From Halorubrum rutilum (lineage in GTDB: Archaea; Halobacteriota; Halobacteria; Halobacteriales; Haloferacaceae): a DNA stretch of 64,000 nucleotides. Of the stretch, positions 41,244 through 50,760 are shown in pieces. The translations under genes were made by a program, and so were the position numbers. Position 1 is the stretch's first letter. Each line of letters begins with the position of its first letter. The DNA is taken from NCBI RefSeq assembly GCF_024494565.1, contig NZ_JANHDN010000005.1, positions 1-64,000 on the forward strand, in the 5' to 3' direction. The notes under the pieces are model-generated. The model worked only from the letters and a program-made list of their open reading frames with translations, had not been told where the DNA came from and searched no databases.

Positions 41244-43496
41244 CTACTGCGGGCTCGGACTGGAGGGGCCGGAGACGCTCCCCTCCTTCAGGGCCGAGCC
41301 GGTGATCGACTTGAGCCGGGAGACGAGCGAGTCCTTCTCGGCCTCGCCCTCCAGCGCGATGTCGAGCACCTCGCTGATGTGCGAGACCGGGATGATCTCG
41401 ATCATCTCCTCGTACTCGTCTTCGATCATCACGTCCTGCTCGTTCGCCTGCGGGATGATGACCCGGTCGCAGCCGGCCTTCGCGGCCGCCTCGATCTTGT
41501 GGGTCACGCCGCCGACGGGGAGCACGTCGCCCCGCACCGACAGCGAGCCGGTCATCGCGAGGCTCTGGTCGACGCCCACGTCCTCTAACGCGCTGATGAC
41601 GGCGGTCGCGACCGTGATCGACGCGCTGTCCCCGTCGACGCCCTGCTGGCCCGTCTGGACGAACTGGATGTGGATGTCCATCTCCGAGATGTTCTCGTCG
41701 GAGAACTTCTTGATGATCGCCGAGACGTTCGACACCGCCTCCTGGGCCATCTCCTTCAGCTGGCCGGTGGCGATCACCTCGCCGGGGCCCTGCGAGGGCG
41801 TGACCTCGGCCATCACCGGGAGCATGATCCCGGAGTCCTCGCCCATCACGGCGAGCCCGTTGACGCGGCCGACGACGAACCCCTCGGAGACCTGCAGCTC
41901 GTAGTCCTTCCGGCGCTCGATGAAGTCGTCCGCGAGCTGCTGCTCGATGGAGCGCGAGCGCCCCTTCGCCTGCAACACGTGCTCGCGGGTGGTCATCTCG
42001 GCGTCCTCGCCGCGCGCGATGTCGCCCGCGACGCGGACCATCCCGCCGAGGTTCCGCATCTTCAGCGTGAGGTGGCCCTTCCGGCCGGAGCGGCGCTTGG
42101 CCTCGAGGATGATCTCCTCGACGGCCTCGGCCGAGAACTCCGGCAGGCGGCCGTCCTTCGCGACCTCCTGCGCGATGAACCGGACGTACTTCCGGCGCAT
42201 CTCCGGGGTGTCCTCGATCGTGTCCTCCATGTACACCTCGTAGCCGTACCCCTTGATACGGCTCCGCAGCGCCGGGTGCATGTTCTCCATCGCGTCGAGG
42301 TTCCCGGCCGCGATCATGACGAAGTCGGTCGGGACGGGCTCGGTCTGGACCATCGCGCCCGAGGAGCGCTCGGACTGGCCCGTGATCGAGAACTCGCCCT
42401 CCTGGATCGCCGTCATGAGGTGCTGCTGACTGCGGATGTCGAGCGTGTTGATCTCGTCGATGAACAGCACGCCCTTGTTCGCCTTGTGGATGGCCCCGGC
42501 CTCGACGCGGTCGTGGCTGGGCGTCTCCATCCCGCCGGACTGGAACGGGTCGTGCCGGACGTCGCCGAGCAGCGCGCCGGCGTGCGCGCCGGTCGCATCG
42601 CGGAACGGCGCCGTCTTCGTGTCGCCGTTGTTCACCAGCAGGTTCGGGATCATCGCGTCCGACCCGCGGTTGAGGTAGCGGAAGACGAGGTAAACGACCC
42701 CGGCGGCGATGATGCCGACGAGGATCTGGCCGACGATGATGAGCGCGTAACCCAGCACGACGGCGATGATGATCCACATCAGCAGCGACCGCATCTGGTT
42801 GCGCTTGCGCGCCTCCTCGCGGTGCGCGTCGACGATCTGGTCGCCCTTCCCCGCCGGCACGGTCCGGACCTTCGGCTTGTTGCCGTCCTCCGGGTTGTGA
42901 TAGACGAGGACGTCCTGGAGCTCCTCCTTCGGGAGCAGCTCCGACATCGCCTTCGCCAGCATCGACTTCCCGGTCCCGGGCGAGCCGATCATCATCACGT
43001 GGCGGCGCTGCTTGGCCGCCTTAATGATCACGTCGCGGGCGTGCTCCTGCCCGATCACCTGATCGACGAGGCGGTCGGGGATCTCGAGTTCGGCGGTGGA
43101 GTCGATCTTGAGCCCGCCGAGGAGGTCGTCCTCGTCCGGATCCTCCTCGATCTCGGCGCCCTCGACCTCGACGGAGCTCCCGAGCTCGTCGATGTCGCCG
43201 TTCTCGCTCTCTTCGGTGACACCCTCGGGGGTGACGCCGGTCTCGTCCCCGCGGCTCGCTCCGGCGCCATCCGGGCCGGGACCGTCGACGACGATCCCGT
43301 CGTCCCAGACCTCGTCCGGCTCCTCGCCGGCTGCCGACTCGTCGGCCTCGTCCGGCGCGTGCGCGCCGTCGTCGGGAGCGACGTCGTCGGGGGCGTCCTC
43401 GCCGTTCCCCGCCGGATCCGAGCCCTCAGAGCCCGTCTCGTCGGGCTGCTCGGGGTCGTCGGCCGGCGGGTCGTTCGCGTCCTTTTCGTTGCTCAT
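41244..43496 (-). CDS. lonB: Membrane-bound ATP-dependent protease LonB
   Basis: 750 aa from the ATG giving MSNEKDANDPPADDPEQ. The first 125 residues are a very acidic extension. AAA+ domain: Walker A GSPGTGKSML (171-180), interrupted by a membrane insertion of two helices (SLLMWIIIAVVLGYALIIVG and the next segment), then Walker B GVLFIDEINTLD. The protease domain ends the protein with the Ser-Lys dyad: Ser624 in GVDGDSASITVAT and Lys667 in GGVTHKIEAAAK. LonB is the sole membrane Lon of archaea, essential in Haloferax, where it controls among others phytoene synthase. A GTATATCAGT promoter element lies about 40 bases upstream. Confidence 0.96.
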   Translation of the reverse strand: MSNEKDANDPPADDPEQPDETGSEGSDPAGNGEDAPDDVAPDDGAHAPDEADESAAGEEPDEVWDDGIVVDGPGPDGAGASRGDETGVTPEGVTEESENGDIDELGSSVEVEGAEIEEDPDEDDLLGGLKIDSTAELEIPDRLVDQVIGQEHARDVIIKAAKQRRHVMMIGSPGTGKSMLAKAMSELLPKEELQDVLVYHNPEDGNKPKVRTVPAGKGDQIVDAHREEARKRNQMRSLLMWIIIAVVLGYALIIVGQILVGIIAAGVVYLVFRYLNRGSDAMIPNLLVNNGDTKTAPFRDATGAHAGALLGDVRHDPFQSGGMETPSHDRVEAGAIHKANKGVLFIDEINTLDIRSQQHLMTAIQEGEFSITGQSERSSGAMVQTEPVPTDFVMIAAGNLDAMENMHPALRSRIKGYGYEVYMEDTIEDTPEMRRKYVRFIAQEVAKDGRLPEFSAEAVEEIILEAKRRSGRKGHLTLKMRNLGGMVRVAGDIARGEDAEMTTREHVLQAKGRSRSIEQQLADDFIERRKDYELQVSEGFVVGRVNGLAVMGEDSGIMLPVMAEVTPSQGPGEVIATGQLKEMAQEAVSNVSAIIKKFSDENISEMDIHIQFVQTGQQGVDGDSASITVATAVISALEDVGVDQSLAMTGSLSVRGDVLPVGGVTHKIEAAAKAGCDRVIIPQANEQDVMIEDEYEEMIEIIPVSHISEVLDIALEGEAEKDSLVSRLKSITGSALKEGSVSGPSSPSPQ

Positions 43497-43666
43497 AGAA
43501 TCGGGTATCGCTAGTGAAAACGAAGGGTCGGCTACTGATATACTTTCTCCCCGCAGGCGGTTCGTCGGGATCCAGCGAAACGCCGCTGAGAGCGGGTATG
43601 GGCCCCGATATTGCCGTTCGAGCGGTCCCGCGGGGTTTATAAATAGTGGCTGCCCAACGTGCACCC

Positions 43667-44197
43667 ATGCGCGGGTTCTACATCGGGCGGTATCAGCCGT
43701 TTCACGACGGCCACCGGCATATGGTCGAGGAGATCGCCGGGGAGGTCGACGAGCTCGTCCTGGGGATCGGCTCCGCCGGCGACTCCCACACCACCCGGAA
43801 CCCGTTCACGGCCGGCGAGCGCGTGATGATGGTGACGAAGGCGGTCGAGCACCTCGACGTCACCACCTACGTCGTGCCCATCGAGGACCTCGACCGCAAC
43901 TCGGTCTGGGTGAGCCACGTCCAGAGCATGACCCCGCGGTTCGACGTGGCCTACTCGAACAACCCCCTCGTCGTCCGGCTGTTCGAGGAGGCCGGCGTCG
44001 AGGTGCGCGGCTCCCCCATGTTCCGCCGCGACGTCCTGGAGGGGACGGAGCTGCGCGAGCGGATGATCCACGGCCACGACTGGGAGGAGCTCGTCCCGGA
44101 GACCGTGATCGACGTGATCGAGGAGGTCGACGGCGTCGAGCGCATCCGCCGGATCGCCGAGACCGACACGAACGGCGAGCCGCCGACGGACGCGTAG
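43667..44197 (+). CDS. nadM: Nicotinamide-nucleotide adenylyltransferase NadM
   Basis: 176 aa from the ATG giving MRGFYIGRYQPFHDGH. Joins NMN (or NaMN) and ATP to make NAD. GRYQPFHDGHRHMVEEI contains the HxGH nucleotidyltransferase motif, and RGSPMFRRDVLEGTELR is the archaeal counterpart of the second ATP motif. Length matches archaeal NadM. A GGTTTATAAATAG box lies about 21-33 bases upstream; leaderless. Divergent from lonB. Confidence 0.94.
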   Translation: MRGFYIGRYQPFHDGHRHMVEEIAGEVDELVLGIGSAGDSHTTRNPFTAGERVMMVTKAVEHLDVTTYVVPIEDLDRNSVWVSHVQSMTPRFDVAYSNNPLVVRLFEEAGVEVRGSPMFRRDVLEGTELRERMIHGHDWEELVPETVIDVIEEVDGVERIRRIAETDTNGEPPTDA

Positions 44198-44290
44198 CCG
44201 TCGAACTCGCGGTCGCCGTCGCCGGACGTGCAGTCGCCGTCGGCAGACGCGCGGTCGCCGTCGAACCCGACCGGACGCGCAGTCGCCGCC
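44198..44290 (+). repeat. Short degenerate GC-rich repeats
   Basis: Irregular copies of GCCGTCG...CGCGGTC and CGGACGYGCAGTC units (for example at 44198, 44237 and 44258) fill the gap between nadM and the SAM hydrolase gene. No gene is present. Replication slippage in GC-rich DNA is the simplest explanation. Confidence 0.4.
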
Positions 44291-44321
44291 TTTTAAACGT
44301 CGGCCGCCCTGCGGATCGCTC

Positions 44322-45155
44322 ATGATAACGCTCACCTCCGACTTCGGCTCGCCGTACCCGGCCGCGATGAAGGGCGTGATCCGCCGTCACACGGATGCCG
44401 AGATGATCGACGTCGCTCACGACCTCCCGCGCGGGGACCCGCGGGCGGCCGCCTTCTGGCTGCGCTTCGTCCTCCCGGAGTTCCCGCCCGCCGTCCACTG
44501 CGCCGTCGTCGACCCCGGCGTCGGCACCGACCGGGACGCGCTCGTCGTCCGCGCCGGCGCGCACGTCCTGGTCGCGCCCGACAACGGGCTCGCGATGCCG
44601 CCGGCGCGGGCGCTCGCGGAAGGGGACGCGGCGGCCGAGGTCGAGGCGTTCGTCGTCGACGTCGAGGAGCCCGCGAGCCAGACGTTCCATGGCCGCGACG
44701 TGTTCGCGCCGGTCGCGGCGCGGATCCGCGCGAGGCTCGACGGCGGGCCGGCGGCCGCGGGGCCCGAGGGAGTCGCGGCCGCGCTCGACTCGACGGACGA
44801 GCTCTCGCCCGCGGCCGACCCCGTCGACATCGCGTTCCCCGAGCCGACCGTCGAGCGCGACGACGACGGCGACCCCGTCGCCGTCGACGGCGAGGTGCTC
44901 GTGATCGACCGGTTCGGCAACGTCGTCACGAACGTCCCGGGCGAGCTGGTCCGCGGCAGCGACTGGATCCGCGTCGACGGCGAGCTCACGCCCGTCGCGG
45001 AGACGTTCGGCGCGGTCGACCCCGGCGACCGGCTCGTCACCGTCGGGAGCCACGGCTACGTGGAGTGCGACGTCAACGACGGCCGCGGCGACGGCGCGTT
45101 CGACCTGCGGCCGGGCGACGAGGTGCGCCTGGTCGGCGACAACGTGAGCATCTAG
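44322..45155 (+). CDS. SAM hydrolase (DUF62, adenosine-forming)
   Basis: 277 aa. Splits S-adenosylmethionine to adenosine and methionine using an activated water, in the family that also includes halogenases. Starts MITLTSDFGSPYPAAMKGVI (SDFG motif); AVVDPGVGTDRDALVV and TFHGRDVFAPVAA are conserved; the C-terminal beta-barrel has VIDRFGNVVTNVPG. The bulky-loop that marks halogenases is absent. A TTTTAAACG element lies about 24-32 bases upstream, giving a leaderless start. Confidence 0.92.
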   Translation: MITLTSDFGSPYPAAMKGVIRRHTDAEMIDVAHDLPRGDPRAAAFWLRFVLPEFPPAVHCAVVDPGVGTDRDALVVRAGAHVLVAPDNGLAMPPARALAEGDAAAEVEAFVVDVEEPASQTFHGRDVFAPVAARIRARLDGGPAAAGPEGVAAALDSTDELSPAADPVDIAFPEPTVERDDDGDPVAVDGEVLVIDRFGNVVTNVPGELVRGSDWIRVDGELTPVAETFGAVDPGDRLVTVGSHGYVECDVNDGRGDGAFDLRPGDEVRLVGDNVSI

Positions 45156-45190
45156 GCGGTCGCGGGGACGGGGAAGAGCCGGGGACCGGC

Positions 45191-45652
45191 CTACAGCTCC
45201 ACGCCGGAGGGGATCAGGCTCTCGCTGCGGAGGAGGTTCCCCTCGTGGTCGTACACGAGGAACGTGTCCTTGTCGTAGGCGACGAGCCGCTCGCCCTCGA
45301 CGTCGATCTCGACCCGGTAGCGGGCGTCCTCGTCGCCGGCCGAGTCGCGCGCGGCGTGGATGAAGGGGAGGACGTCCGTGGCGGTCTCGTTGAGCTCCAA
45401 CACGAAGTCCCCGGTGTATCGGTTCGTCACGCCGACCACGCCCTCCGGGTCGGCGGCGTCCGAGAGCGGCTCTCGGAGCCGGAACGCCACGTCGACCTCG
45501 GCGGCCTCCAGCAGCTCGCCGTCCGTGTCCGAGAGCCGGTCGCGCAGGAGTCCCTCCGGCCCGTGGAAGTCGATCCGGACCAGGGGCGTCGCCCGGTCGT
45601 CGGCGTCGTCGCCGACGCCCTCGACGGTCAGTTCGAAGTAGTCACGCCGCAT
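45191..45652 (-). CDS. Haloarchaeal conserved protein, DUF5793-like
   Basis: 153 aa, soluble and beta-rich. MRRDYFELTVEGV at the start, RYTGDFVLELNET in the middle and LVYDHEGNLLRSESLIPSGV at the end are the fixed points I associate with DUF5793. Function unknown. It is divergent from the pilus ATPase gene and convergent with the SAM hydrolase gene. Confidence 0.72.
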   Translation of the reverse strand: MRRDYFELTVEGVGDDADDRATPLVRIDFHGPEGLLRDRLSDTDGELLEAAEVDVAFRLREPLSDAADPEGVVGVTNRYTGDFVLELNETATDVLPFIHAARDSAGDEDARYRVEIDVEGERLVAYDKDTFLVYDHEGNLLRSESLIPSGVEL

Positions 45653-45825
45653 TGCCTGTTAGGCTCTTTGCGGTCGGCACCTATCAACGTAACGGGCGAC
45701 GCCCGGTACGGACGGGTCAGACGGGGCGAGCGCCGCGCGCTCGGGTCGGCGACGCCCCCGGCCTCACGGCCGATAATCGCCCGGTGGAATTTAAACGGCC
45801 ACGCCGCATACGGCCACGTAACCAG

Positions 45826-47487
45826 ATGGCGAGCGAGCCGAGCGAGGACGGCGGAGACCGCGTCGCGGCCCTCCGGCGACGGCTCTCGCGAACGTGGGAG
45901 ATGCTGCGGGGATCGGAGCTCGATGTCCGCCCCTTCCGCCCGGGCGAGGACGGCCCGCTCGCCTCCTTCGCCGTGCCGGACGGCGAGCGCGAGGTCGACC
46001 GCTACTGGGTGAACGCCCCCTACGCGTACGTCGTGATCACCTACGACGACGCGGAGAGCGAACACCGGTACTACGCGGTCGAGCCGGACCTCGACGAGTT
46101 CGAGCGCGAGCTCCTCGACCGCGTCGTCGACGACATCCGGGACCCCCTGCTCTACCGCGAGGGGTCCGGCAAGACCGACGAGGAGACGCTCCGCGAGGAG
46201 CTGAAGGGCCTGTTGGAGGGGTACGGCGTCGACGCCGACATGGCGACGTTCCACGCGCTCGCCTACTACCTCTACCGCGACTTCCGCGGCTACGGGAAGG
46301 TCGACCCGCTCCTGAACGACCGCCACATCGAGGACGTCTCCTGTGACGGCTACGACCTCCCGATCTTCGTCTACCACGACGACTACACCGACATCGAGAC
46401 GAACGTCTCGTTCCCGAAGGAGGAGCTCGACAACTACGTCATCCGACTGGCCCAGCAGTCCGGCCGTCACGTCTCCGTCGGCGACCCCATCGTGGAGACG
46501 ACGCTGCCCGACGGCTCCCGCGCCGAGCTCGCGCTCGGCGAGGAGGTGACGCCCCGCGGCTCCGCGTTCACGATCCGCCAGTACGCCGAGGACCCGTTCA
46601 CGCCGATCGACCTCGTGGAGTACGGCACGTTCTCGGTCGAGCAGATGGCGTACTTCTGGCTCTGTATCGAGCACAACAAGAGCCTCATCTTCGCGGGCGG
46701 CACCGCCTCCGGGAAGACCACGTCGATGAACGCGGTGTCGATGTTCGTCCCGCCGCGCGCGAAGGTGCTCACCATCGAGGACACCCGCGAGCTCTCCCTC
46801 TACCACGACAACTGGCTCTCCTCGGTCACCCGCGAGCGCCGCTACGAGGGGACCGACATCGACATGTACGACCTGCTCCGCTCGGCGCTGCGCCACCGCC
46901 CGGAGTACATCGTCGTGGGCGAGGTGCGCGGCGACGAGGCGATCACGCTGTTCCAGGCGATGAACACGGGTCACACCACCTTCTCGACGATGCACGCCGA
47001 CTCGATCGAGACGGTGATCAACCGGCTGGAGAACGAGCCGATCAACGTGCCGCGGGCGATGGTGCAGTCGCTCGACATGCTCTCGATCCAGACGCTGACC
47101 CGCTCGGGCGACCAGCGCGTCAGGCGCGCGAAGACGATCGGCGAGATCGGCGGGATCGACCAGCGCACCGGCGAGCTCGACTACTCGTCGGCGTTCGAGT
47201 GGAACGCGGAGGCCGACGAGTTCCGTCGCAACGACTCGTCGCTCATGGAGGAGATCGCCGACGAGCGCGGCTGGTCCCGCTCCGAGCTGCTCCGCGAGAT
47301 CCGGCGCCGCGAGCGCTTCCTGGAGCTGCTCCGCGCGCTCGGCATCACCGACTACCGGACGTTCACGGCCCTCGTCAACGAGTACTACGCCGACCCCGAA
47401 CGCGTCATGGACCGGCTCGACGCGCGCGCGGCGGACGCCGACGGCGTCGAGGTGCCCGCGTCCGAGGTCACGGACGCGCCGCGATGA
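45826..47487 (+). CDS. Type IV pilus/secretion ATPase (PilB/FlaI-like)
   Basis: 553 aa from the ATG giving MASEPSEDGGDRVAALRRRL. Hexameric ATPase that drives pilin assembly at the inner face of the membrane. Walker A FAGGTASGKTTSMNAV, Asp box KVLTIEDTREL, Walker B ALRHRPEYIVVGEVRGDEA, His box NTGHTTFSTMHADS. An N-terminal domain of about 200 residues contains CDGYDLPIFVYHDDY typical of haloarchaeal PilB proteins. The stop overlaps the start of the membrane platform gene (ATGA). No pilin gene is in the window. Confidence 0.92.
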   Translation: MASEPSEDGGDRVAALRRRLSRTWEMLRGSELDVRPFRPGEDGPLASFAVPDGEREVDRYWVNAPYAYVVITYDDAESEHRYYAVEPDLDEFERELLDRVVDDIRDPLLYREGSGKTDEETLREELKGLLEGYGVDADMATFHALAYYLYRDFRGYGKVDPLLNDRHIEDVSCDGYDLPIFVYHDDYTDIETNVSFPKEELDNYVIRLAQQSGRHVSVGDPIVETTLPDGSRAELALGEEVTPRGSAFTIRQYAEDPFTPIDLVEYGTFSVEQMAYFWLCIEHNKSLIFAGGTASGKTTSMNAVSMFVPPRAKVLTIEDTRELSLYHDNWLSSVTRERRYEGTDIDMYDLLRSALRHRPEYIVVGEVRGDEAITLFQAMNTGHTTFSTMHADSIETVINRLENEPINVPRAMVQSLDMLSIQTLTRSGDQRVRRAKTIGEIGGIDQRTGELDYSSAFEWNAEADEFRRNDSSLMEEIADERGWSRSELLREIRRRERFLELLRALGITDYRTFTALVNEYYADPERVMDRLDARAADADGVEVPASEVTDAPR

Positions 47488-49634
47488 TCGCCTCGGTCCC
47501 CCTCTTCGCCGCGCTCGGGCTCTGTCTGGCGCTGCTGCTGCCGGCCGTCTCCGACCGCGCCGACCTGCTGGTCACCCGGATCGCGCTCTCGCTGTTCGGG
47601 GACTACGTCGCCGAGGACGGCCCCCGGCGACGGCGCCAGCGCGACCTGCTGCACGCCGCCCACGTCGACGCCACCCACCGCGCGTACGCCTCCCGGACCC
47701 TGCTGTACGCCGGCGTGCTCGGCGTCGCGGGCAGCGTCCTCGGAGTATACGCGGCCGCCGCGCTCCTCTCCGCGCTCGATGTCGGCGAGGCGGCGATCCG
47801 CGCGTTCCTGCCGGCCGCGCTCTCCTTCCTCGCCGGGCTCGCGGGGCTCGCGTCGCTCTCGCTCCCGCGGCTGTTCCTCCTCCTGACGTTCGCCTCGGCG
47901 ACGCTCGGCTCCGCGCTCGCGGCCGGGACGTACTACGGGCGGTGGGAGCTGCTGAGCCAGCGCGCGCACGCCAGGGCGGCCGAGATCGACGCCACCCTCC
48001 CGCGGACGGTCGCGTTCATGTACGCGCTCTCGCGGTCGGGGATGGCGTTCCCGCGGGTGATGGACACGCTCGCGGAGAACGAGGCGGTGTACGGCGAGGC
48101 GGCCACCGAGCTGTCGGTCGCCGTCCGCGACATGAACGCGTTCGGCACGGACGCGCTGACCGCGCTCCAGCGCACCGCGCGCCGGACGCCGAGCGACGAC
48201 CTGGCCGACTTCTCGGAGAACCTCGCCTCGGTCCTCGGCACCGGCCAGTCGATCTCGGCGTTCCTCGCCGACCAGTACGAGCTGTACCAGGAGGAGGCCG
48301 AGTCGAAACAGGAGCGCTACCTGGAGCTGCTCTCGACGTTCGCGGAGGCGTACGTCACGGCGCTGGTCGCCGGCCCGCTCTTCTTCATCACCATCCTCGT
48401 CGTCATCGGGCTCGTCCTCGCGGACACGCTCCCGCTGCTCCGCGTCGTCGTCTACCTCGGCGTCCCGCTCGCGACGTTCGGGTTCGTCGTCTACGTCGAC
48501 AGCGTGACGCAGGGGGTCGGCGGCACGGAGACCGTCGACCTCTCCGAGGCGTCCGACGACGGGACGGGCGGCGGGGGAGGCGAGGGGACGGGCGACTCGC
48601 CCGGCGACGCCCCGGGCGTCGCGGCCGACGGAGGCGTCGCGGACGGGACCGGCCGCGACCGCTGGGCCGCCAGCCGCGAGCGGCTCCGGGCGTACGACCG
48701 GGTCCGGCGGCTGCGACGGTGGGCCGCGTCGCCGGTCGAGAACGCGGTCCGGGCCCCGCGGACGTCGTTCCTCGTGACCGTCCCGCTCGCGCTCCTCGGG
48801 CTGCTCGTCTTCGCCTTCCCGGTCACGCTCGGCCCGGCGACCGAGATGGTCGCGCAGGTGGAGACCCAGGTCGTCGTCGCGACGGCGCTCGTCCTCGCGG
48901 TCTACGCGGTCGTCTACGAGGTCGGGAAGCGCCGCACCCGCCGGGTCGAGTCGTCGGTGCCTGACTTCCTCGACCGGCTCGCGAGCGTCAACGAGGCCGG
49001 CACCTCCGTCGTCGGCAGCGTCAGGCGGGTCGCCGACTCCAACCTGGAGGCGCTGACGGACGACCTGAAGCGCACCCGACGCGACATCGACTGGGGCGCC
49101 GACGTGAGCACCGCGCTCCGCCGGCTGGAGCGCCGCGTCCGGTCGCCCATGACCTCCCGGGCCGTGGCGCTCGTGACGAACGCGATGCACGCGAGCGGCG
49201 ACATCGGTCCCGTGCTCCGGATCGCGGCCGACGAGTCGCGCGCGACGTGGTCGCTCCGCAAGGAGCGCCGACAGGTGATGTTGACGTACCTCATCGTGAT
49301 CTACATCTCCTTCCTCGTCTTCCTCGGGATCATCGCCTCCCTGTCCGTCTCCTTCATCCCGGCCATCGAGCAGGCGGCGATCCCGAGCGCCGGCGGCGAC
49401 GCGGGCGGCGTCCCCGGCGCGCCCGGCGGCCCCTCCGGGATTACCGAGGGACTCGGCGACATCGACGCGTCCGCCTACGAGCAGCTGTTCTTCCACGCCG
49501 CGGCCGTGCAGGCCGTCTGCTCCGGCCTCGTCGCCGGTCAACTCGGCGAGGGGTCCGTCAGGGACGGCGCGAAGCACGTGGTCGTCCTCCTCGCGCTGAC
49601 GCTCCTCACGTTCGCCGTCATCGACCTGGTGTGA
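47484..49634 (+). CDS. Type IV pilus membrane platform (TadC/PilC-like, two T2SSF domains)
   Basis: 716 aa. Partner of the ATPase just upstream; overlap of 4 bp. The first T2SSF domain is at about 165-315 (AFMYALSRSGMAFPRVMDTL, LASVLGTGQSISAFLADQYE), followed by helices, then a Gly/Asp-rich linker near residue 360-395, then the second domain at about 490-620 (VPDFLDRLASVNEAGTSVVG, NAMHASGDIGPVLRIAADE). Hydrophobic segments flank each domain. This two-copy layout is usual for archaeal PilC. Confidence 0.9.
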   Translation: MIASVPLFAALGLCLALLLPAVSDRADLLVTRIALSLFGDYVAEDGPRRRRQRDLLHAAHVDATHRAYASRTLLYAGVLGVAGSVLGVYAAAALLSALDVGEAAIRAFLPAALSFLAGLAGLASLSLPRLFLLLTFASATLGSALAAGTYYGRWELLSQRAHARAAEIDATLPRTVAFMYALSRSGMAFPRVMDTLAENEAVYGEAATELSVAVRDMNAFGTDALTALQRTARRTPSDDLADFSENLASVLGTGQSISAFLADQYELYQEEAESKQERYLELLSTFAEAYVTALVAGPLFFITILVVIGLVLADTLPLLRVVVYLGVPLATFGFVVYVDSVTQGVGGTETVDLSEASDDGTGGGGGEGTGDSPGDAPGVAADGGVADGTGRDRWAASRERLRAYDRVRRLRRWAASPVENAVRAPRTSFLVTVPLALLGLLVFAFPVTLGPATEMVAQVETQVVVATALVLAVYAVVYEVGKRRTRRVESSVPDFLDRLASVNEAGTSVVGSVRRVADSNLEALTDDLKRTRRDIDWGADVSTALRRLERRVRSPMTSRAVALVTNAMHASGDIGPVLRIAADESRATWSLRKERRQVMLTYLIVIYISFLVFLGIIASLSVSFIPAIEQAAIPSAGGDAGGVPGAPGGPSGITEGLGDIDASAYEQLFFHAAAVQAVCSGLVAGQLGEGSVRDGAKHVVVLLALTLLTFAVIDLV

Positions 49635-49726
49635 CGGGCCGCGTCGGTCGGGGGTCGCCGGTCCCTCGTCGTTCCCGACCCGTCGCCGTCCACCGGAGCT
49701 ATGTCGCTCGACCCCGACCGTCCGGC

Positions 49727-50428
49727 ATGGAGCCGGACCCGCGGTCGACGTACGACCGCATCGCCGCGCACTTCGCGAAGACCCGCGAGCACGCGTGGCC
49801 GGAGGTCGAGTCGTTCCTGACGGGGCGCTCGGCGACGCGCGCGCTCGACGTCGGCTGCGGGAACGGGCGCCACGCGGAGCCGCTCGCGGAGCGCGCCGAG
49901 TCGGTCGTCGGCGTCGACCTGAGCCGCGAGCTCCTGCGCGAGGCGACGGCTCGCGCCCGCGAGCGCGGTTACGCCCGCTCGTTCGATCCGGTCCACGGCG
50001 ACGCCGCCGCCCTCCCCGTCGCCGACGACGCGGTCGACCTCGCGGTCTACGTCGCCGCGCTCCACCACCTCTCGCCGCGCGCCGCCCGCGTCCGGAGCCT
50101 CGACGAGCTCGCGCGCGTCCTCGCGCCCGGCGGCGTCGCGCTCGTGAGCGCGTGGAGCACCGCCCACGACCGCTTCGACCGGGAGGCGGGGTTCGACACG
50201 ACCGTCGACTGGACGCTCCCCGACGGGGAGGTCGTCCCCCGCTACTACCACGTCTACTCGCCCGCGGAGTTCGACCGCGACCTCGCCGAGAGCGACCTCG
50301 ACCCCGTCGACGTCGACGTCTCCAGCGGGAACTGCTACGCCGTGGTCGCCGCGTCCGACGACGAGTCCGGTTCGCCGGCCGACGCGGGGCTCGGCGACGG
50401 GTCGTCGAACGCGGGCGCAGAAGAGTAG
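49727..50428 (+). CDS. Class I SAM-dependent methyltransferase (Trm9/ALKBH8-like)
   Basis: 233 aa. SAM loop RALDVGCGNGRHAEPLAE, second acidic residue VVGVDLSRELL, VHGDAAALPVADDAVDLAVY and catalytic-side VAALHHLSPRAARVRSLDEL. VPRYYHVYSPAEFDRDL and the ending SGNCYAVVA look like the tRNA wobble-uridine methyltransferases Trm9/ALKBH8. A tRNA substrate is thus plausible, not proven. Acidic low-complexity tail. Confidence 0.85.
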   Translation: MEPDPRSTYDRIAAHFAKTREHAWPEVESFLTGRSATRALDVGCGNGRHAEPLAERAESVVGVDLSRELLREATARARERGYARSFDPVHGDAAALPVADDAVDLAVYVAALHHLSPRAARVRSLDELARVLAPGGVALVSAWSTAHDRFDREAGFDTTVDWTLPDGEVVPRYYHVYSPAEFDRDLAESDLDPVDVDVSSGNCYAVVAASDDESGSPADAGLGDGSSNAGAEE

Positions 50429-50462
50429 CCGCGCCGCCTTCCGCGGCGGTCGGGCCGCGGTC

Positions 50463-50747
50463 TCAGTCGGCGACGGTCTCGTGACCGGTCGCCGCGTCGT
50501 CCGCGAGCGGCGTCACGATCTTGTACACCGCGTAGAGGCCGAGCACCGCGACCCCGGCCAACACGACGCCGGTCCGGACCTGCGGCGAGATCAGCGGCGC
50601 CGCCACGACCTCGCCCGCGTCGTTGGTCATCGGGACCGGGCTGTACGGGGGGCCGACGAGGATCTCTACGATCCCCATGCCGACGATCCCGAGCAGCATC
50701 AGTCCCGCGCTCAGCGCCATCGCCGCCTTGTCGATGATGTCAGTCAT
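50463..50747 (-). CDS. Small two-helix membrane protein linked to DoxX
   Basis: 94 aa. Two helices: MALSAGLMLLGIVGMGIVEI and GVVLAGVAVLGLYAVYKIV, joined by a loop with PPYSPVPMTNDAGEVVAAP. GAGGTGA lies 6-7 bases before the ATG and overlaps the DoxX stop region, a Shine-Dalgarno-guided restart as expected for the second gene of an operon. Family unknown to me; conserved company with DoxX would suggest a redox membrane complex. Confidence 0.75.
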   Translation of the reverse strand: MTDIIDKAAMALSAGLMLLGIVGMGIVEILVGPPYSPVPMTNDAGEVVAAPLISPQVRTGVVLAGVAVLGLYAVYKIVTPLADDAATGHETVAD

Positions 50748-50760
50748 GATCTGTCACCTC